This document shows, one piece after another, positions 25,705 to 35,479 of a DNA stretch of 64,000 nt (within the stretch, counting starts at the first letter, position 1; each line of letters begins with the position of its first letter). Below the pieces are notes generated by a model that searched no databases, had not been told where the DNA came from, and worked only from the letters and a program-made list of their open reading frames with translations. The DNA lies in contig JAFOTD010000056.1 in the NCBI GenBank assembly GCA_017388175.1, positions 1 through 64,000 on the forward strand, read 5' to 3'. Source of the DNA: Clostridia bacterium. Lineage in GTDB: Bacteria; Bacillota; Clostridia; Christensenellales; CAG-138. A program made the position numbers and the translations under genes.

Positions 25705-25971
25705 TCAGTTGTTAGCAGCTTCGCGCTTCTTTGCCAACTGTGCCTTTTTACGGTCTGCTGCGTTCTTATGAATGACGCCCTTCGCGGCAGACTGGTCAAC
25801 GGTCTTGACAGCCGCGAGGTAAGCCGTTTCGGCAGCTTCCTTATCGCCGGACTTCAGCGCTTCGTCATAACGGCGCATTGCCGTCTTGAGAGCAGACTTG
25901 TCCATGCGATTTCTGAGGTTTTCACCAACGGAAGTCTTCGCACGCTTCATAGCGGACTTGATGTTTGCCAA
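25705..25971 (-). CDS. rpsT: 30S ribosomal protein S20
   Basis: An 88-residue basic, helical ribosomal protein that binds 16S rRNA early in 30S assembly. It begins MANIKSAMKRAKTS and has the conserved KGVIHKNAADRKKAQL segment. A strong ribosome site (GGGGGTG) precedes the ATG. It is monocistronic, with a promoter of the type TTGCAT, 17 bases, TAGAAT and its own terminator. Confidence 0.97.
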   Translation of the reverse strand: MANIKSAMKRAKTSVGENLRNRMDKSALKTAMRRYDEALKSGDKEAAETAYLAAVKTVDQSAAKGVIHKNAADRKKAQLAKKREAANN

Positions 25972-26028
25972 AGCATTTCACCCCCTGTAAGATTTGTCCG
26001 ATCGCTTTTCTCAATACGGACGGAGGAT

Positions 26029-26057
26029 ATTCTAACACAACTGAATCCACAATGCAA
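26029..26057 (-). promoter_or_regulatory. promoter of rpsT
   Basis: Minus strand: TTGCAT (26052-26057), 17-base spacer, TAGAAT (26029-26034). Confidence 0.75.
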
Positions 26058-26259
26058 GGATTATTTTTGCAATTTTTCACCTTTTTTCAGAATATACCGT
26101 TCTTTTAACACGGTTGATGACGTTTTCGTATGTTTGAATCCATTCGCGCGTATACTTCATCTGTAGTTTTTGTGAAGCGGGACGAATGCCTTCTGTATCT
26201 TTGAAAGGACGAATTTTCAGGGAACATCAGAAGTTCACAACTTCGTTGCAATTCACCGA
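26058..26259. other. non-coding gap between rpsT and groES promoters
   Basis: About 200 AT-richer bases with no supported gene. The only structure seen is a perfect inverted repeat GAAGTT CAC AACTTC at 26230-26244, 15 bases before the groES -35 box. Confidence 0.5.
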
Positions 26260-26288
26260 TTGACAATCTTTGGTACGCTCACTATAAT
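26260..26288 (+). promoter_or_regulatory. sigma-A promoter of groESL
   Basis: Perfect consensus TTGACA (26260-26265), 17-base spacer, TATAAT (26283-26288). Confidence 0.9.
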
Positions 26289-26300
26289 AAAGGACGATGA

Positions 26301-26327
26301 TTAGCACTCGAAAGGAATGAGTGCTAA
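26301..26327 (+). promoter_or_regulatory. CIRCE operator (HrcA binding site)
   Basis: TTAGCACTC, nine bases, GAGTGCTAA: an exact match to the CIRCE consensus. It lies between the groESL start of transcription and the ATG, the normal place for HrcA repression. hrcA itself is not in the window. Confidence 0.97.
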
Positions 26328-26352
26328 AAGAACCATGCAGGAGGAAATCAGT

Positions 26353-26625
26353 ATGACATTGAAACCTTTATTCGATCGCGTTGTGATCCGGAACATCGAA
26401 ACGGAAGAGGTCACCAAGGGCGGCATTCTTCTGACGAGCGCATCGAAAGAGAAACCGCAGATGGCGGAAGTGCTTGCGGTCGGCCCCGGCGCAAAGGACG
26501 TTGAGATGGTCGTGAAGGTCGGCGATAAAGTCGTGTATTCGAAATATGCGGGTACGGAAGTAAAACTGGACGGGCAGGAAGTCATCGTCATCAAGCAGAG
26601 TGACATTCTTGCAGTCGTTGAATAA
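26353..26625 (+). CDS. groES: co-chaperonin GroES
   Basis: A 90-residue subunit of the heptameric lid that closes the GroEL cavity. It begins MTLKPLFDRVVI and contains the mobile loop with TKGGILLTSASKEKPQ and the late QSDILAVVE. The ATG at 26353 follows AGGAGG; the open frame to 26317 runs back into the CIRCE element and was rejected. It is regulated by HrcA through the upstream CIRCE site and is followed 15 bases later by groEL. Confidence 0.97.
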   Translation: MTLKPLFDRVVIRNIETEEVTKGGILLTSASKEKPQMAEVLAVGPGAKDVEMVVKVGDKVVYSKYAGTEVKLDGQEVIVIKQSDILAVVE

Positions 26626-26628
26626 TAG

Positions 26629-28272
<1,644 letters not shown>

Positions 28273-28292
28273 TCAAACCGTTAAAACCCGAG

Positions 28293-28315
28293 AGGGAGTC
28301 TTCGGACTCCCTTTT
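28293..28315 (+). terminator. terminator of groESL
   Basis: AGGGAGTC and GACTCCCT around a TTCG tetraloop, followed by TTT. Confidence 0.85.
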
Positions 28316-28356
28316 CTGCTATTTTTGAATACTGAGGCGTATCACGGCCGCGAAGC

Positions 28357-28385
28357 TTGCATTTTTAAGGGGGATGATGTATAAT
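28357..28385 (+). promoter_or_regulatory. promoter of the dockerin-protein gene
   Basis: TTGCAT, 17-base spacer, TATAAT (28380-28385). The mRNA leader would be about 13 bases and contains AGGTG. Confidence 0.8.
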
Positions 28386-28404
28386 TTTTCACAGGTGCTG
28401 TTGA

Positions 28405-30294
28405 ATGCTGAATAGGTTTTATCGCAACGGAATACTGACGCTTCTTTCGCTGTTGCTGCTGTTTGCGGCAAGCGGTTTTTCTGTTGCGGACGAAGTGGAA
28501 TTCGGCGACGCCGACGGAGACGGCGCTGTCACTGCGCAGGATGCAAGCTGCATTTCAAGGCATTTAAAACGGTTTCATATGATGGACGCTGCCGCGCTTT
28601 CAAGGGCGGATTACGATGGAGACGGCACGGTCACTTCAATGGACGCCGCGCTGATCATGAACGCTTCCGTAAATCCGGAAGAATCCGTAAATGCGACGGC
28701 ATCCTTTTCCATGCTCGTTACATCCGATATGAAGGGGCTTGCGTGGGACGTGATTTCCGAAGATGAAGAATCCGTATCGACCGCAATGAACGTTGCCGCG
28801 TGCGTGATGTCCCTGCGCGAACAGGAACCCGATCTGCTTCTGCTCGATGCAGGCGGATCGCTGCTGGGCAGCTCGATTGCGGACGATTATCCCTCACGAA
28901 CGGAGCGCATGTACGGCCCGATGTCTACGCTGTTCATCATGATGAAATATGACGCCGTTCTGCTCGGAAAGGAAGCGATCACGTATCCGTCACAGACCGT
29001 TCGGCGTGAAGTGAACGCGCTTTTGAACAAAAAGATTCCCGTGCTTGGAATGAATCTGCAAATGAGCAATCCGACGGTCTACGACCCGGAAGGCGTGCTT
29101 TGGAACGAGCTTTCCCCTTACGTGTTTATCGACGTTCCGCAGGGGGAGGATGCGGAGCCTTTGCGCGTCGCGCTGGTCGGCGTTACGGATCCCTCGCTCG
29201 CAACGTATGATGATGAAGTGCTTCCCGTTGATCCGCTGGAGAGTTATAAGAGATTCCGAAAGGAAATCAAAAGCGAAGCGGATTATACAATCCTTATTTA
29301 TTACGGCAATATTGAAGTGGACGCATCGTCCAGATCGTCCTATTCGCTTCGGGATCTGATCCGGAAGACGGACGGGATCGACCTCGTGCTCTGCGCGCAC
29401 AGCGATCAGAACAGTACGCGCGCCGAAAAGAATTCCGCCGGATATGAAATTCCGATCGTTTCTCTGCCGGGCGGGACGGAGAAGGTCACGCGCGTATCGG
29501 TTTCTCTTCGAGAAAACGGCCGGCCGGCGATCAGCGTTGCCGAGATCGACGCGAGCGAATACGAGCCGAGTACGGAAATCCGAAAGAACGTCCGTCCTTA
29601 CGTATCCAAGGTTTCCGCAATGATGGACGCCGTCGTATGCACGGTCGGAACGGACGTGGAAGCGTACGATCCAAACGATCGTTTTTCCTCATCCGACAGC
29701 ATGGAACTTCTGCATGAAATGCAACTGTTTTCCGCCGCGAAATGGATCGCCGAAAATGATCTTGATCTGCCGAACAACATCATTTCCGTCGCATATCCGT
29801 ATCTGTCGTTTGAAGGCCTGCGGGAAGGGACGGTGTACTATCGTGATCTGTGCAGAATGCGGTCTGAAATGCCGCGTTATACGCTGCTCCTTGTGCGCGG
29901 ATGCGAACTGAAGGCATGGCTTTCCGGATATGCCGATTCGATTATGACGGATGAAACGGTCTATTCGCTGTACGGTGTATCGTATCTGATTAACTCGCTG
30001 AACTCGGATTCGCCGCTTGGTTTTCTGGAGCACAGCTCCGGCCTGCCCGTGGAAGACGATGAAGTATTTGCGTTGATCCTTGCGGAAAACCCGGAAGAGG
30101 AATCAAGCATCCGTTCCTATCTTGATGAAACGTGGATGACCTATGCGGATCGCGTTGTGGAAGGGTTTACGCTTCCGCGCCCGGAACGGCTCGGCTCCAC
30201 CGGCGAGAACGCCGTCACCGACGCTTTGACCGCCTATCTCGAAACCGTGGGCGAGCTCAGGCTGTCCCATACCTATACCTGGATCGTGATCTGA
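28405..30294 (+). CDS. secreted dockerin protein with degenerate 5'-nucleotidase-like domain
   Basis: A 629-residue exported protein. A signal peptide (about 1-28) is followed by a dockerin type I module with two calcium loops, DADGDGAVTAQD (35-46) and DYDGDGTVTSMD (69-80). The remainder aligns in order with metallophosphatase/5'-nucleotidase proteins, but the metal motifs are lost: SDMKG at 107-111 in place of D-x-H-G, DAGG at 148-151 in place of the DxGD-type motif, GKEA at 188-191 in place of GNHE, and AHSD at 331-334 in place of GHxH. It is probably a non-catalytic binding or structural protein. No cohesin gene is in the window. It is monocistronic. Confidence 0.78.
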   Translation: MLNRFYRNGILTLLSLLLLFAASGFSVADEVEFGDADGDGAVTAQDASCISRHLKRFHMMDAAALSRADYDGDGTVTSMDAALIMNASVNPEESVNATASFSMLVTSDMKGLAWDVISEDEESVSTAMNVAACVMSLREQEPDLLLLDAGGSLLGSSIADDYPSRTERMYGPMSTLFIMMKYDAVLLGKEAITYPSQTVRREVNALLNKKIPVLGMNLQMSNPTVYDPEGVLWNELSPYVFIDVPQGEDAEPLRVALVGVTDPSLATYDDEVLPVDPLESYKRFRKEIKSEADYTILIYYGNIEVDASSRSSYSLRDLIRKTDGIDLVLCAHSDQNSTRAEKNSAGYEIPIVSLPGGTEKVTRVSVSLRENGRPAISVAEIDASEYEPSTEIRKNVRPYVSKVSAMMDAVVCTVGTDVEAYDPNDRFSSSDSMELLHEMQLFSAAKWIAENDLDLPNNIISVAYPYLSFEGLREGTVYYRDLCRMRSEMPRYTLLLVRGCELKAWLSGYADSIMTDETVYSLYGVSYLINSLNSDSPLGFLEHSSGLPVEDDEVFALILAENPEEESSIRSYLDETWMTYADRVVEGFTLPRPERLGSTGENAVTDALTAYLETVGELRLSHTYTWIVI

Positions 30295-30299
30295 TATAA

Positions 30300-30322
30300 G
30301 CCGCGCAATTTGCGCGGCTTTT
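30300..30322 (+). terminator. terminator of the dockerin-protein gene
   Basis: GCCGCGCA and TGCGCGGC around ATT, followed by TTTT. Confidence 0.85.
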
Positions 30323-30357
30323 GCATGGAATATCCCGTTACCTGCATATCCTGTATC

Positions 30358-30639
30358 ATGAAACGAAAACGTAAAATCTTCAGACGCATCCTCGGGAGCA
30401 TCGAACTCCCGCAGGATTTGGATCCGCATCTCTTTTTCGTGCAATGGAACGGCGGCGGAGAGTGCCTGATCGAACAGCACAGGGGAATCCTCTGCTTTGA
30501 AATGAACCGGATCCGGTTTGCGACGGAGCAGGGAACGCTTATGCTGGAGGGTGAATCGCTCGAGATGCAGCGGCTTTCGGAAACGCGCGCGCTCGTTCGG
30601 GGGCATATCGGCGCCGTTACCTTGGAGGGCAAAAGTTGA
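30358..30639 (+). CDS. yqfC: sporulation protein YqfC (YabP/YqfC family)
   Basis: A 93-residue protein of the mother-cell sporulation programme; its molecular role is not known. The conserved segment is LIEQHRGILCFEMNRIRFAT followed by GTLMLEGESL. The ATG at 30358 gives the basic N terminus MKRKRK typical of the family; the longer frame from a TTG at 30310 lies in the upstream terminator. No ribosome site is visible. A sigma-E-like -10 (CATATCCT, 30345-30352) lies just before the ATG but no -35 fits. yqfD overlaps its stop by one base. Confidence 0.85.
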   Translation: MKRKRKIFRRILGSIELPQDLDPHLFFVQWNGGGECLIEQHRGILCFEMNRIRFATEQGTLMLEGESLEMQRLSETRALVRGHIGAVTLEGKS

Positions 30640-31796
30640 TGTGGCAATTTTGGCATGGGTATGTTATAATCCAAATACAGGGTTTGTCCGCTGCCCGGTT
30701 TCTGCGCAGACTGACGGAATCCGGGATTCGCGTCGCAAACGTGAAACGGATCGACGCCGGAACGATGCGGATAACGATACCGGCAAGACGGTTTTTCGAT
30801 CTCCGCAAGCTCAGAAAGGGCCTCGGACTTCGCATCCATATCGTCGGCCGCGGCGGTCTTCCGTTTTTTATACGAAAGCTGTATCGCCGCCCCGTACTCT
30901 GGATCGGAACGTCCGTTCTGTTTATTTGCATGACGCTGGCGTCCTCCCGGATATGGATGATCCGGATCGCGGAAACGAAACGCGTCGATCCGAACGAGAT
31001 TCTGGAGCTTCTTTCGGAACACGGGATCCGTCCGGGCAGCAGACCGGAAGGACCGGTTCTGATTACCGCGGCGAACGACCTCTCCGCGCGGATTCATGAT
31101 GCCGCATGGATCGGACTCGACCGCGAAGGCGTGCTTTTACGCGTCGGCGTTGTGGAATCGCTTCCCGAATCGCCGAAAAAAACGACACGGATCCCATCGG
31201 ACGTCATCGCCGAAAAGGACGGAATCGTGACTTCGATCCTCGTGATGCGCGGACAAGCGCGTGTAAAGGTCGGCGATCGTGTTCGCGCCGGGGACGTGCT
31301 GATTTCCGGAACGGTGTTCCGGAATGATGAAAGCTATGAAACGAACGCGGACGGAACGGTGACCGCCGCGGTTGAATACCGTTCGGAAACATCGCTTTCC
31401 GACACGATCACGGAAGCGGTGGAAACCGATGCGACGGAGACGGTGCGCGTTCTCAGATTCGCGTCGTATGAGATTGTTCGGTCCGAGCCGTCCTTCGAAC
31501 ACTACCGTCTGACCGACCCGGAAACCGTATCGCTGTCCGATCTTCTGCCTGTTTCGATGGAACGCTCTACGGCGCGCGAGATCGTTTTTCGGGAACGGCA
31601 TGCTTCGGAGAAGGAAGCGGAGCAGATTGCTCTGATAAACGCACGGGAACAGGCGCTTAAGCTCGTTCCGAAAGACGCGGCGATCATGAATATATACAGT
31701 ATGGTCCGATCTCAGGACGGCAATCGTTACGCCGTCGTGACCGTGACCGCGGAAGAAACCATCGGAAGAACGGAGGAAGACCCGCATGACGGATGA
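30639..31796 (+). CDS. yqfD: sporulation protein YqfD
   Basis: A 385-residue membrane protein of the sporulating mother cell, a distant relative of sporulation stage V and IV proteins with beta-rich extracellular domains. One transmembrane segment (about 85-105, VLWIGTSVLFICMTLA) is seen, and the typical GDRVRAGDVLISG segment follows near 215. GGAGGG precedes the ATG by nine bases, inside the end of yqfC (TGATG overlap). Its 3' end overlaps phoH by 11 bases, so the operon continues. Confidence 0.9.
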   Translation: MWQFWHGYVIIQIQGLSAARFLRRLTESGIRVANVKRIDAGTMRITIPARRFFDLRKLRKGLGLRIHIVGRGGLPFFIRKLYRRPVLWIGTSVLFICMTLASSRIWMIRIAETKRVDPNEILELLSEHGIRPGSRPEGPVLITAANDLSARIHDAAWIGLDREGVLLRVGVVESLPESPKKTTRIPSDVIAEKDGIVTSILVMRGQARVKVGDRVRAGDVLISGTVFRNDESYETNADGTVTAAVEYRSETSLSDTITEAVETDATETVRVLRFASYEIVRSEPSFEHYRLTDPETVSLSDLLPVSMERSTAREIVFRERHASEKEAEQIALINAREQALKLVPKDAAIMNIYSMVRSQDGNRYAVVTVTAEETIGRTEEDPHDG

Positions 31797-32781
31797 AAAA
31801 GGGAAAACGATCGGACGGATCGAGCTGGAGTCCATGGATGATTCCATCGGACTGTTCGGCGTTTTCGACGAGAACCTTGCCGTATTTGAAGAGGAGATCG
31901 GCGTACGGATCCGAATTCATTCGGACGGGATCGCGATCGAGGGCGACGAGGACCAGGTTGCGCTTTGCAAAACTGTGCTGGAAAAGCTGTTGGATATGCA
32001 GCGAAAGGGCGAACCGATTAACCGCGGGCGCATTCGCTACGCGATCGACATCGCGAAGGACGGCAACGCGGAGCTGATTAAAGAAATTATGGGCGACGTC
32101 GTCGCGCTGACGAACCGCGGAAAACAGATTAAATGCAAGACGCTCGGACAGAAAAAATACATCCAGGCATTGAAGAATCATGAACTGGTCTTCGGTGTGG
32201 GACCGGCCGGCACGGGTAAAACGTACCTTGCCGTTGCGATGGCTGTCGTTGCGTTCAAAAATAAAGAAGTCGAGCGCATCATTCTGACGCGCCCCGCCGT
32301 GGAAGCGGGCGAAAAGCTCGGATTTCTTCCCGGTGATCTGCAGAACAAGGTCGATCCGTACCTTCGACCGCTGTATGACGCGCTGCAGGAGTTTTTCGGG
32401 CTCGAAACCTATAAGCAGCTCATGGAGCGTGGCGCGATTGAAGTGGCGCCGCTTGCGTACATGCGCGGACGCACGCTGAACAACGCGTTCATCATTCTCG
32501 ACGAGGCGCAGAACTGCTCGATCGAACAGATGAAAATGTTCCTGACGCGCTTCGGCGAGGGCAGCCGCATCGTCGTAACCGGCGACGTGACGCAGATCGA
32601 CCTTCCGAAAGAGAAGATGAGCGGACTGGTCCACGCGATTCGGGTGCTGGACGGCGTGGAGGGGATTTCCGTCGTTAAACTGACGCACAAGGACGTCGTT
32701 CGCCACGAGCTGGTGCAGCGCATCATTCAGGCGTACGAGCGACACGAAAACGCAAGGGCGAAGGAGCGCGGCAATGATTGA
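31786..32781 (+). CDS. phoH: PhoH-like ATPase
   Basis: A 331-residue nucleotide-binding protein, usually linked to the RNase gene ybeY and thought to act in RNA metabolism. The N-terminal part is KH-like, then Walker A GPAGTGKT lies near residues 143-150 and the acidic FIILDEAQN motif near 235. GGAGGAAG precedes the ATG inside yqfD. Eight bases of its end overlap ybeY. Confidence 0.95.
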   Translation: MTDEKGKTIGRIELESMDDSIGLFGVFDENLAVFEEEIGVRIRIHSDGIAIEGDEDQVALCKTVLEKLLDMQRKGEPINRGRIRYAIDIAKDGNAELIKEIMGDVVALTNRGKQIKCKTLGQKKYIQALKNHELVFGVGPAGTGKTYLAVAMAVVAFKNKEVERIILTRPAVEAGEKLGFLPGDLQNKVDPYLRPLYDALQEFFGLETYKQLMERGAIEVAPLAYMRGRTLNNAFIILDEAQNCSIEQMKMFLTRFGEGSRIVVTGDVTQIDLPKEKMSGLVHAIRVLDGVEGISVVKLTHKDVVRHELVQRIIQAYERHENARAKERGND

Positions 32782-33211
32782 CGTCTTTTCGGAAACCGTT
32801 CCGATCTCGGAAGAAGAGCGGACAGGCATCGCTCGCGCGGCGGAAGCGGCTCTTTTCAGCGAAGAACGCGACGGTGATCTGACGATTCTGATCGACACGC
32901 CCGAGCGAATCCAAACGCTGAACCGCGATTTTCGCGGCGTGGACCGCGTGACCGACGTGCTGACGTTCCCCGCGTGGGAGGGCGAAATCTCTCTCTCGGC
33001 GGACGGGTATCTCGGCGATATCATGATTTGCTATGAACGCGCGCAGGAGCAGGCGGAGGAATACGGACATTCGCTTCTCCGTGAACTTTCGTTCCTCGCG
33101 GTGCACGGCGTTCTGCATCTTTTGGGTTACGATCATATGACGGAAGCGGATGAGCGCGTCATGCGGGAAAAACAAACGGCGATTTTAGAAAGCATAGGAG
33201 TAACAAGATGA
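32774..33211 (+). CDS. ybeY: rRNA maturation endoribonuclease YbeY
   Basis: A 145-residue zinc-dependent endoribonuclease needed for 16S rRNA 3'-end processing and ribosome quality control. The zinc motif HGVLHLLGYDH (about residues 114-124) is intact. Translation is coupled: the start overlaps phoH by eight bases and the stop overlaps the cdd ATG (ATGA). Confidence 0.96.
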   Translation: MIDVFSETVPISEEERTGIARAAEAALFSEERDGDLTILIDTPERIQTLNRDFRGVDRVTDVLTFPAWEGEISLSADGYLGDIMICYERAQEQAEEYGHSLLRELSFLAVHGVLHLLGYDHMTEADERVMREKQTAILESIGVTR

Positions 33212-33618
33212 CGGACACAATCTCAAACGAAGAATTATTGAAGCTTGCGACGGAAGCACGCGATCATTCCTATTCGCCGTACTCGCATTACAGCGTCGGC
33301 GCTGCGCTGCTCACAAAGGACGGAAGGGTTTATCAGGGCTGCAACATTGAAAATGCTTCCTTTACGCCGACGATCTGCGCAGAACGTACCGCGTTCTTCA
33401 AAGCGATCTATGACGGCGTACATGAATTTTCCGCGATCGCGATCATCGGATCGGGCGAGCTTCCCGCATTTCCCTGCGGTGTTTGCCGTCAGGTCATGTC
33501 CGAGTTCTGCGACGGCGACTTTATTCTGACCGTATCCAACCGCGACGGCAGCGAAATCGTTACGGAAACGCTCGATCAGATGATGCCGCACCGGTTCGGC
33601 CCGAAGGATCTCTTATGA
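33208..33618 (+). CDS. cdd: cytidine deaminase
   Basis: A 136-residue pyrimidine salvage enzyme that turns cytidine and deoxycytidine into uridine forms. The zinc site is complete: CNIENAS with the CAERTA motif (Cys and the proton-shuttle Glu) and PCGVCRQ. TAGGAG precedes the ATG. Its stop overlaps the era start by ATGA, as in other Firmicute era operons. Confidence 0.96.
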   Translation: MTDTISNEELLKLATEARDHSYSPYSHYSVGAALLTKDGRVYQGCNIENASFTPTICAERTAFFKAIYDGVHEFSAIAIIGSGELPAFPCGVCRQVMSEFCDGDFILTVSNRDGSEIVTETLDQMMPHRFGPKDLL

Positions 33619-34514
33619 TGCAGACAGGATATAAAAGCGGATTTTTCAGCATCGTCGGATGCCCGAACGTCGGTAAATCGACGTTGATCAACCGTCTCGT
33701 CGGGCAGAAGATCGCGATCGTCACCGACCGCGCGCAGACGACGCGCAACCGCATTACGGGCGTTCTGACGCGCAAAGATTATCAGATGATCTTTCTCGAT
33801 ACGCCCGGCATGACAAAGCCCCGCAACAAGCTCGGCACGTTCATGCAGAAGACGGCCGAGGACGCATCGAAGGATACCGAGGCGATCCTGCTGGTGATCG
33901 ACGCTTTGAAAGGCGTCGGAGAACGTGACGCCGACGTCATTCGCGTCGTAAAGACGTATCGTTCGCCCGTAATCGTTCTGATCAACAAGTGCGACGCGGC
34001 AAGCGCGGCGCAGATGCAGGAAGCAAGGGACGCTGTCAAGGAAGCCGGATTCGATACCGTTCTTGCAATCTCCGCGCAGACCGGCGAGAATCTGGACAAG
34101 CTCGAGGAACTGCTGAAAGGTTATCTTACGGAAGGACCGCAGTATTATCCCGACGATATGGTCACCGATCAGCCGGAGCGCGTGATCTGCGCCGAGATGA
34201 TCCGTGAAAAGACGCTCGAGCTTTTACGCGAGGAGATCCCGCACGGGATCGGTGTCGGCATCGACAAGATGCAGATGCGGCCGGACGGGAACCTGATGGA
34301 CGTGTGGGCGACGATCTACTGCGAGCGCGAAAGCCACAAGGGGATCATCATCGGGCGCGGCGGAAAGATGCTGAAACGCATCGGAAGCGAAGCGCGCAAG
34401 GATATCGAGTGGCTTCTGGATGTGCAGGTCAATCTGCAGCTGTGGATCAAGGTCAAGGAAGACTGGCGAAACCGTCAGCAAATGCTGAACGAGCTCGGCT
34501 ACCGCGACGATTGA
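33615..34514 (+). CDS. era: GTPase Era
   Basis: A 299-residue GTPase that binds 16S rRNA near the 3' end and supports 30S assembly. G1 is [10 protein letters not shown] (residues 13-22), G3 is DTPG and G4 is NKCD; the C-terminal KH domain includes GIIIGRGGKMLKRIG. The ATG at 33615 overlaps the cdd stop and follows AAGGAT. The much longer open frame upstream lies over cdd and was rejected. A 39-residue YqzL-like gene comes next. Confidence 0.97.
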   Translation: MMQTGYKSGFFSIVGCPNVGKSTLINRLVGQKIAIVTDRAQTTRNRITGVLTRKDYQMIFLDTPGMTKPRNKLGTFMQKTAEDASKDTEAILLVIDALKGVGERDADVIRVVKTYRSPVIVLINKCDAASAAQMQEARDAVKEAGFDTVLAISAQTGENLDKLEELLKGYLTEGPQYYPDDMVTDQPERVICAEMIREKTLELLREEIPHGIGVGIDKMQMRPDGNLMDVWATIYCERESHKGIIIGRGGKMLKRIGSEARKDIEWLLDVQVNLQLWIKVKEDWRNRQQMLNELGYRDD

Positions 34515-34550
34515 CGGATGAAAGATTCGTCCTTCGGGCATACTGGTTCC

Positions 34551-34670
34551 ATGAATGACGAATCAAAAGAGGAATGGGAACGCTTTATGCGAACGGGCAG
34601 GGTGGAGGACTACCTTGCTTATAAACGGACGGAAAAGAAATGCCGACGGAGCTTACACAAGCCATCGTAA
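34551..34670 (+). CDS. YqzL-like microprotein
   Basis: A 39-residue open frame between era and recO that is easily missed. It contains EEWERFMRTGRVEDYLAYK, which fits the W-x-x-F-x-x-T-G-x-x-x-x-Y-L-x-Y pattern of YqzL, a tiny Firmicute protein usually found exactly between era and recO. An in-frame ATG at 34518 would give 50 residues; 34551 fits the family length better. Neither has a clear ribosome site. Its 3' end overlaps recO by 31 bases. Function unknown. Confidence 0.65.
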   Translation: MNDESKEEWERFMRTGRVEDYLAYKRTEKKCRRSLHKPS

Positions 34671-35377
34671 CCGGATATACGGATTATAAGGACAACGATC
34701 GGATGCTGACGCTGTTTTCCGCAAGCCGCGGACGGATCGACTGCAAGGCGAGAAACTGCCGAAAGCCGACGTCCAGGCTTCTAGCCTGCGCGCAGCCGTT
34801 TGTATTCGGCGAGTTTGAGCTGTTTGAAAACGGCGAACGCATCACGGTAAACGCCTGCGACGTACGCGAGACGTTTTATCCGCTGCGCGAGGACGTCGAT
34901 CGGTTCATGATCGCTTCTTTATGCACGTCACTGTGCAACAATATCATCGAACGCGAATCGCCGGACGAAGCGCTGTTTTCGCTTCTGTATCACGTTTTGT
35001 CTTTTCTCGCGTATTCCGAATCCGATCCAACGGACCTTTTGATCGCTTTTTTGCTGCATTATCTCGACCACGCGGGGTATCGTCCGTCGTTGACGCGCTG
35101 CGCCGTATGCCGGAGAGACGTGCGAAGCGACGCGGTCCTGTTCTTCAACGCGGAAGCGGGCGGAGTCGTGTGCGCGGCCTGTCCGCACGGAGGCAAGCCG
35201 GTAAGCAAGCTGGCGCTCGAAGCGATGCGAAGGATCCTGCTGCTCGATCACGACGCATTGAACAAAGTCGTGCTGAAACCCGTGCTTCGCGAAGAAATGC
35301 TGCCGCTTTTAAAGAACGCGTGCGCGAATATGCTCGGCGCAAGCGACCGGACCGTCGCAATGCTCGACCGGATCTGA
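34640..35377 (+). CDS. recO: DNA repair protein RecO
   Basis: A 245-residue recombination mediator that helps load RecA on SSB-coated gaps with RecR and anneals single strands. The N-terminal OB fold (about 1-80) is followed by a helical domain and a four-cysteine zinc site: CAVC (near 155) and CAAC (near 179). It begins inside the YqzL-like gene and ends the era operon. A terminator lies 25 bases downstream and overlaps the next promoter. Confidence 0.93.
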   Translation: MPTELTQAIVTGYTDYKDNDRMLTLFSASRGRIDCKARNCRKPTSRLLACAQPFVFGEFELFENGERITVNACDVRETFYPLREDVDRFMIASLCTSLCNNIIERESPDEALFSLLYHVLSFLAYSESDPTDLLIAFLLHYLDHAGYRPSLTRCAVCRRDVRSDAVLFFNAEAGGVVCAACPHGGKPVSKLALEAMRRILLLDHDALNKVVLKPVLREEMLPLLKNACANMLGASDRTVAMLDRI

Positions 35378-35402
35378 TTATATTTTACAATTTTATGCAA
35401 AG

Positions 35403-35430
35403 GGAGCAAGATTTTTCTTGCATCCTTTTT
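35403..35430 (+). terminator. terminator of the era-recO operon
   Basis: GGAGCAAG and CTTGC-A-TCC arms (one bulged A) around ATTTTT, followed by TTTTT. The right arm carries the TTGCAT -35 box of ppdK. Confidence 0.75.
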
Positions 35431-35446
35431 ATTTAGTTGTTATAAT
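35418..35446 (+). promoter_or_regulatory. promoter of ppdK
   Basis: TTGCAT (35418-35423), 17-base spacer, TATAAT (35441-35446). The -35 lies within the right arm of the recO terminator. Confidence 0.85.
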
Positions 35447-35479
35447 AAATCGTTAGCAAATATGTAGGAGGATTTTTCA

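Noticed and set aside
25438-26166. 242-residue plus-strand frame over rqcH, rpsT and the following gap
   Set aside because: Most of it is antisense to rqcH and rpsT; the remainder has no ribosome site.
30321-30352. Sigma-E promoter for yqfC
   Set aside because: CATATCCT is a fair -10, but no ATA-type -35 occurs at 14 or 15 bases, so it was not listed as a promoter.
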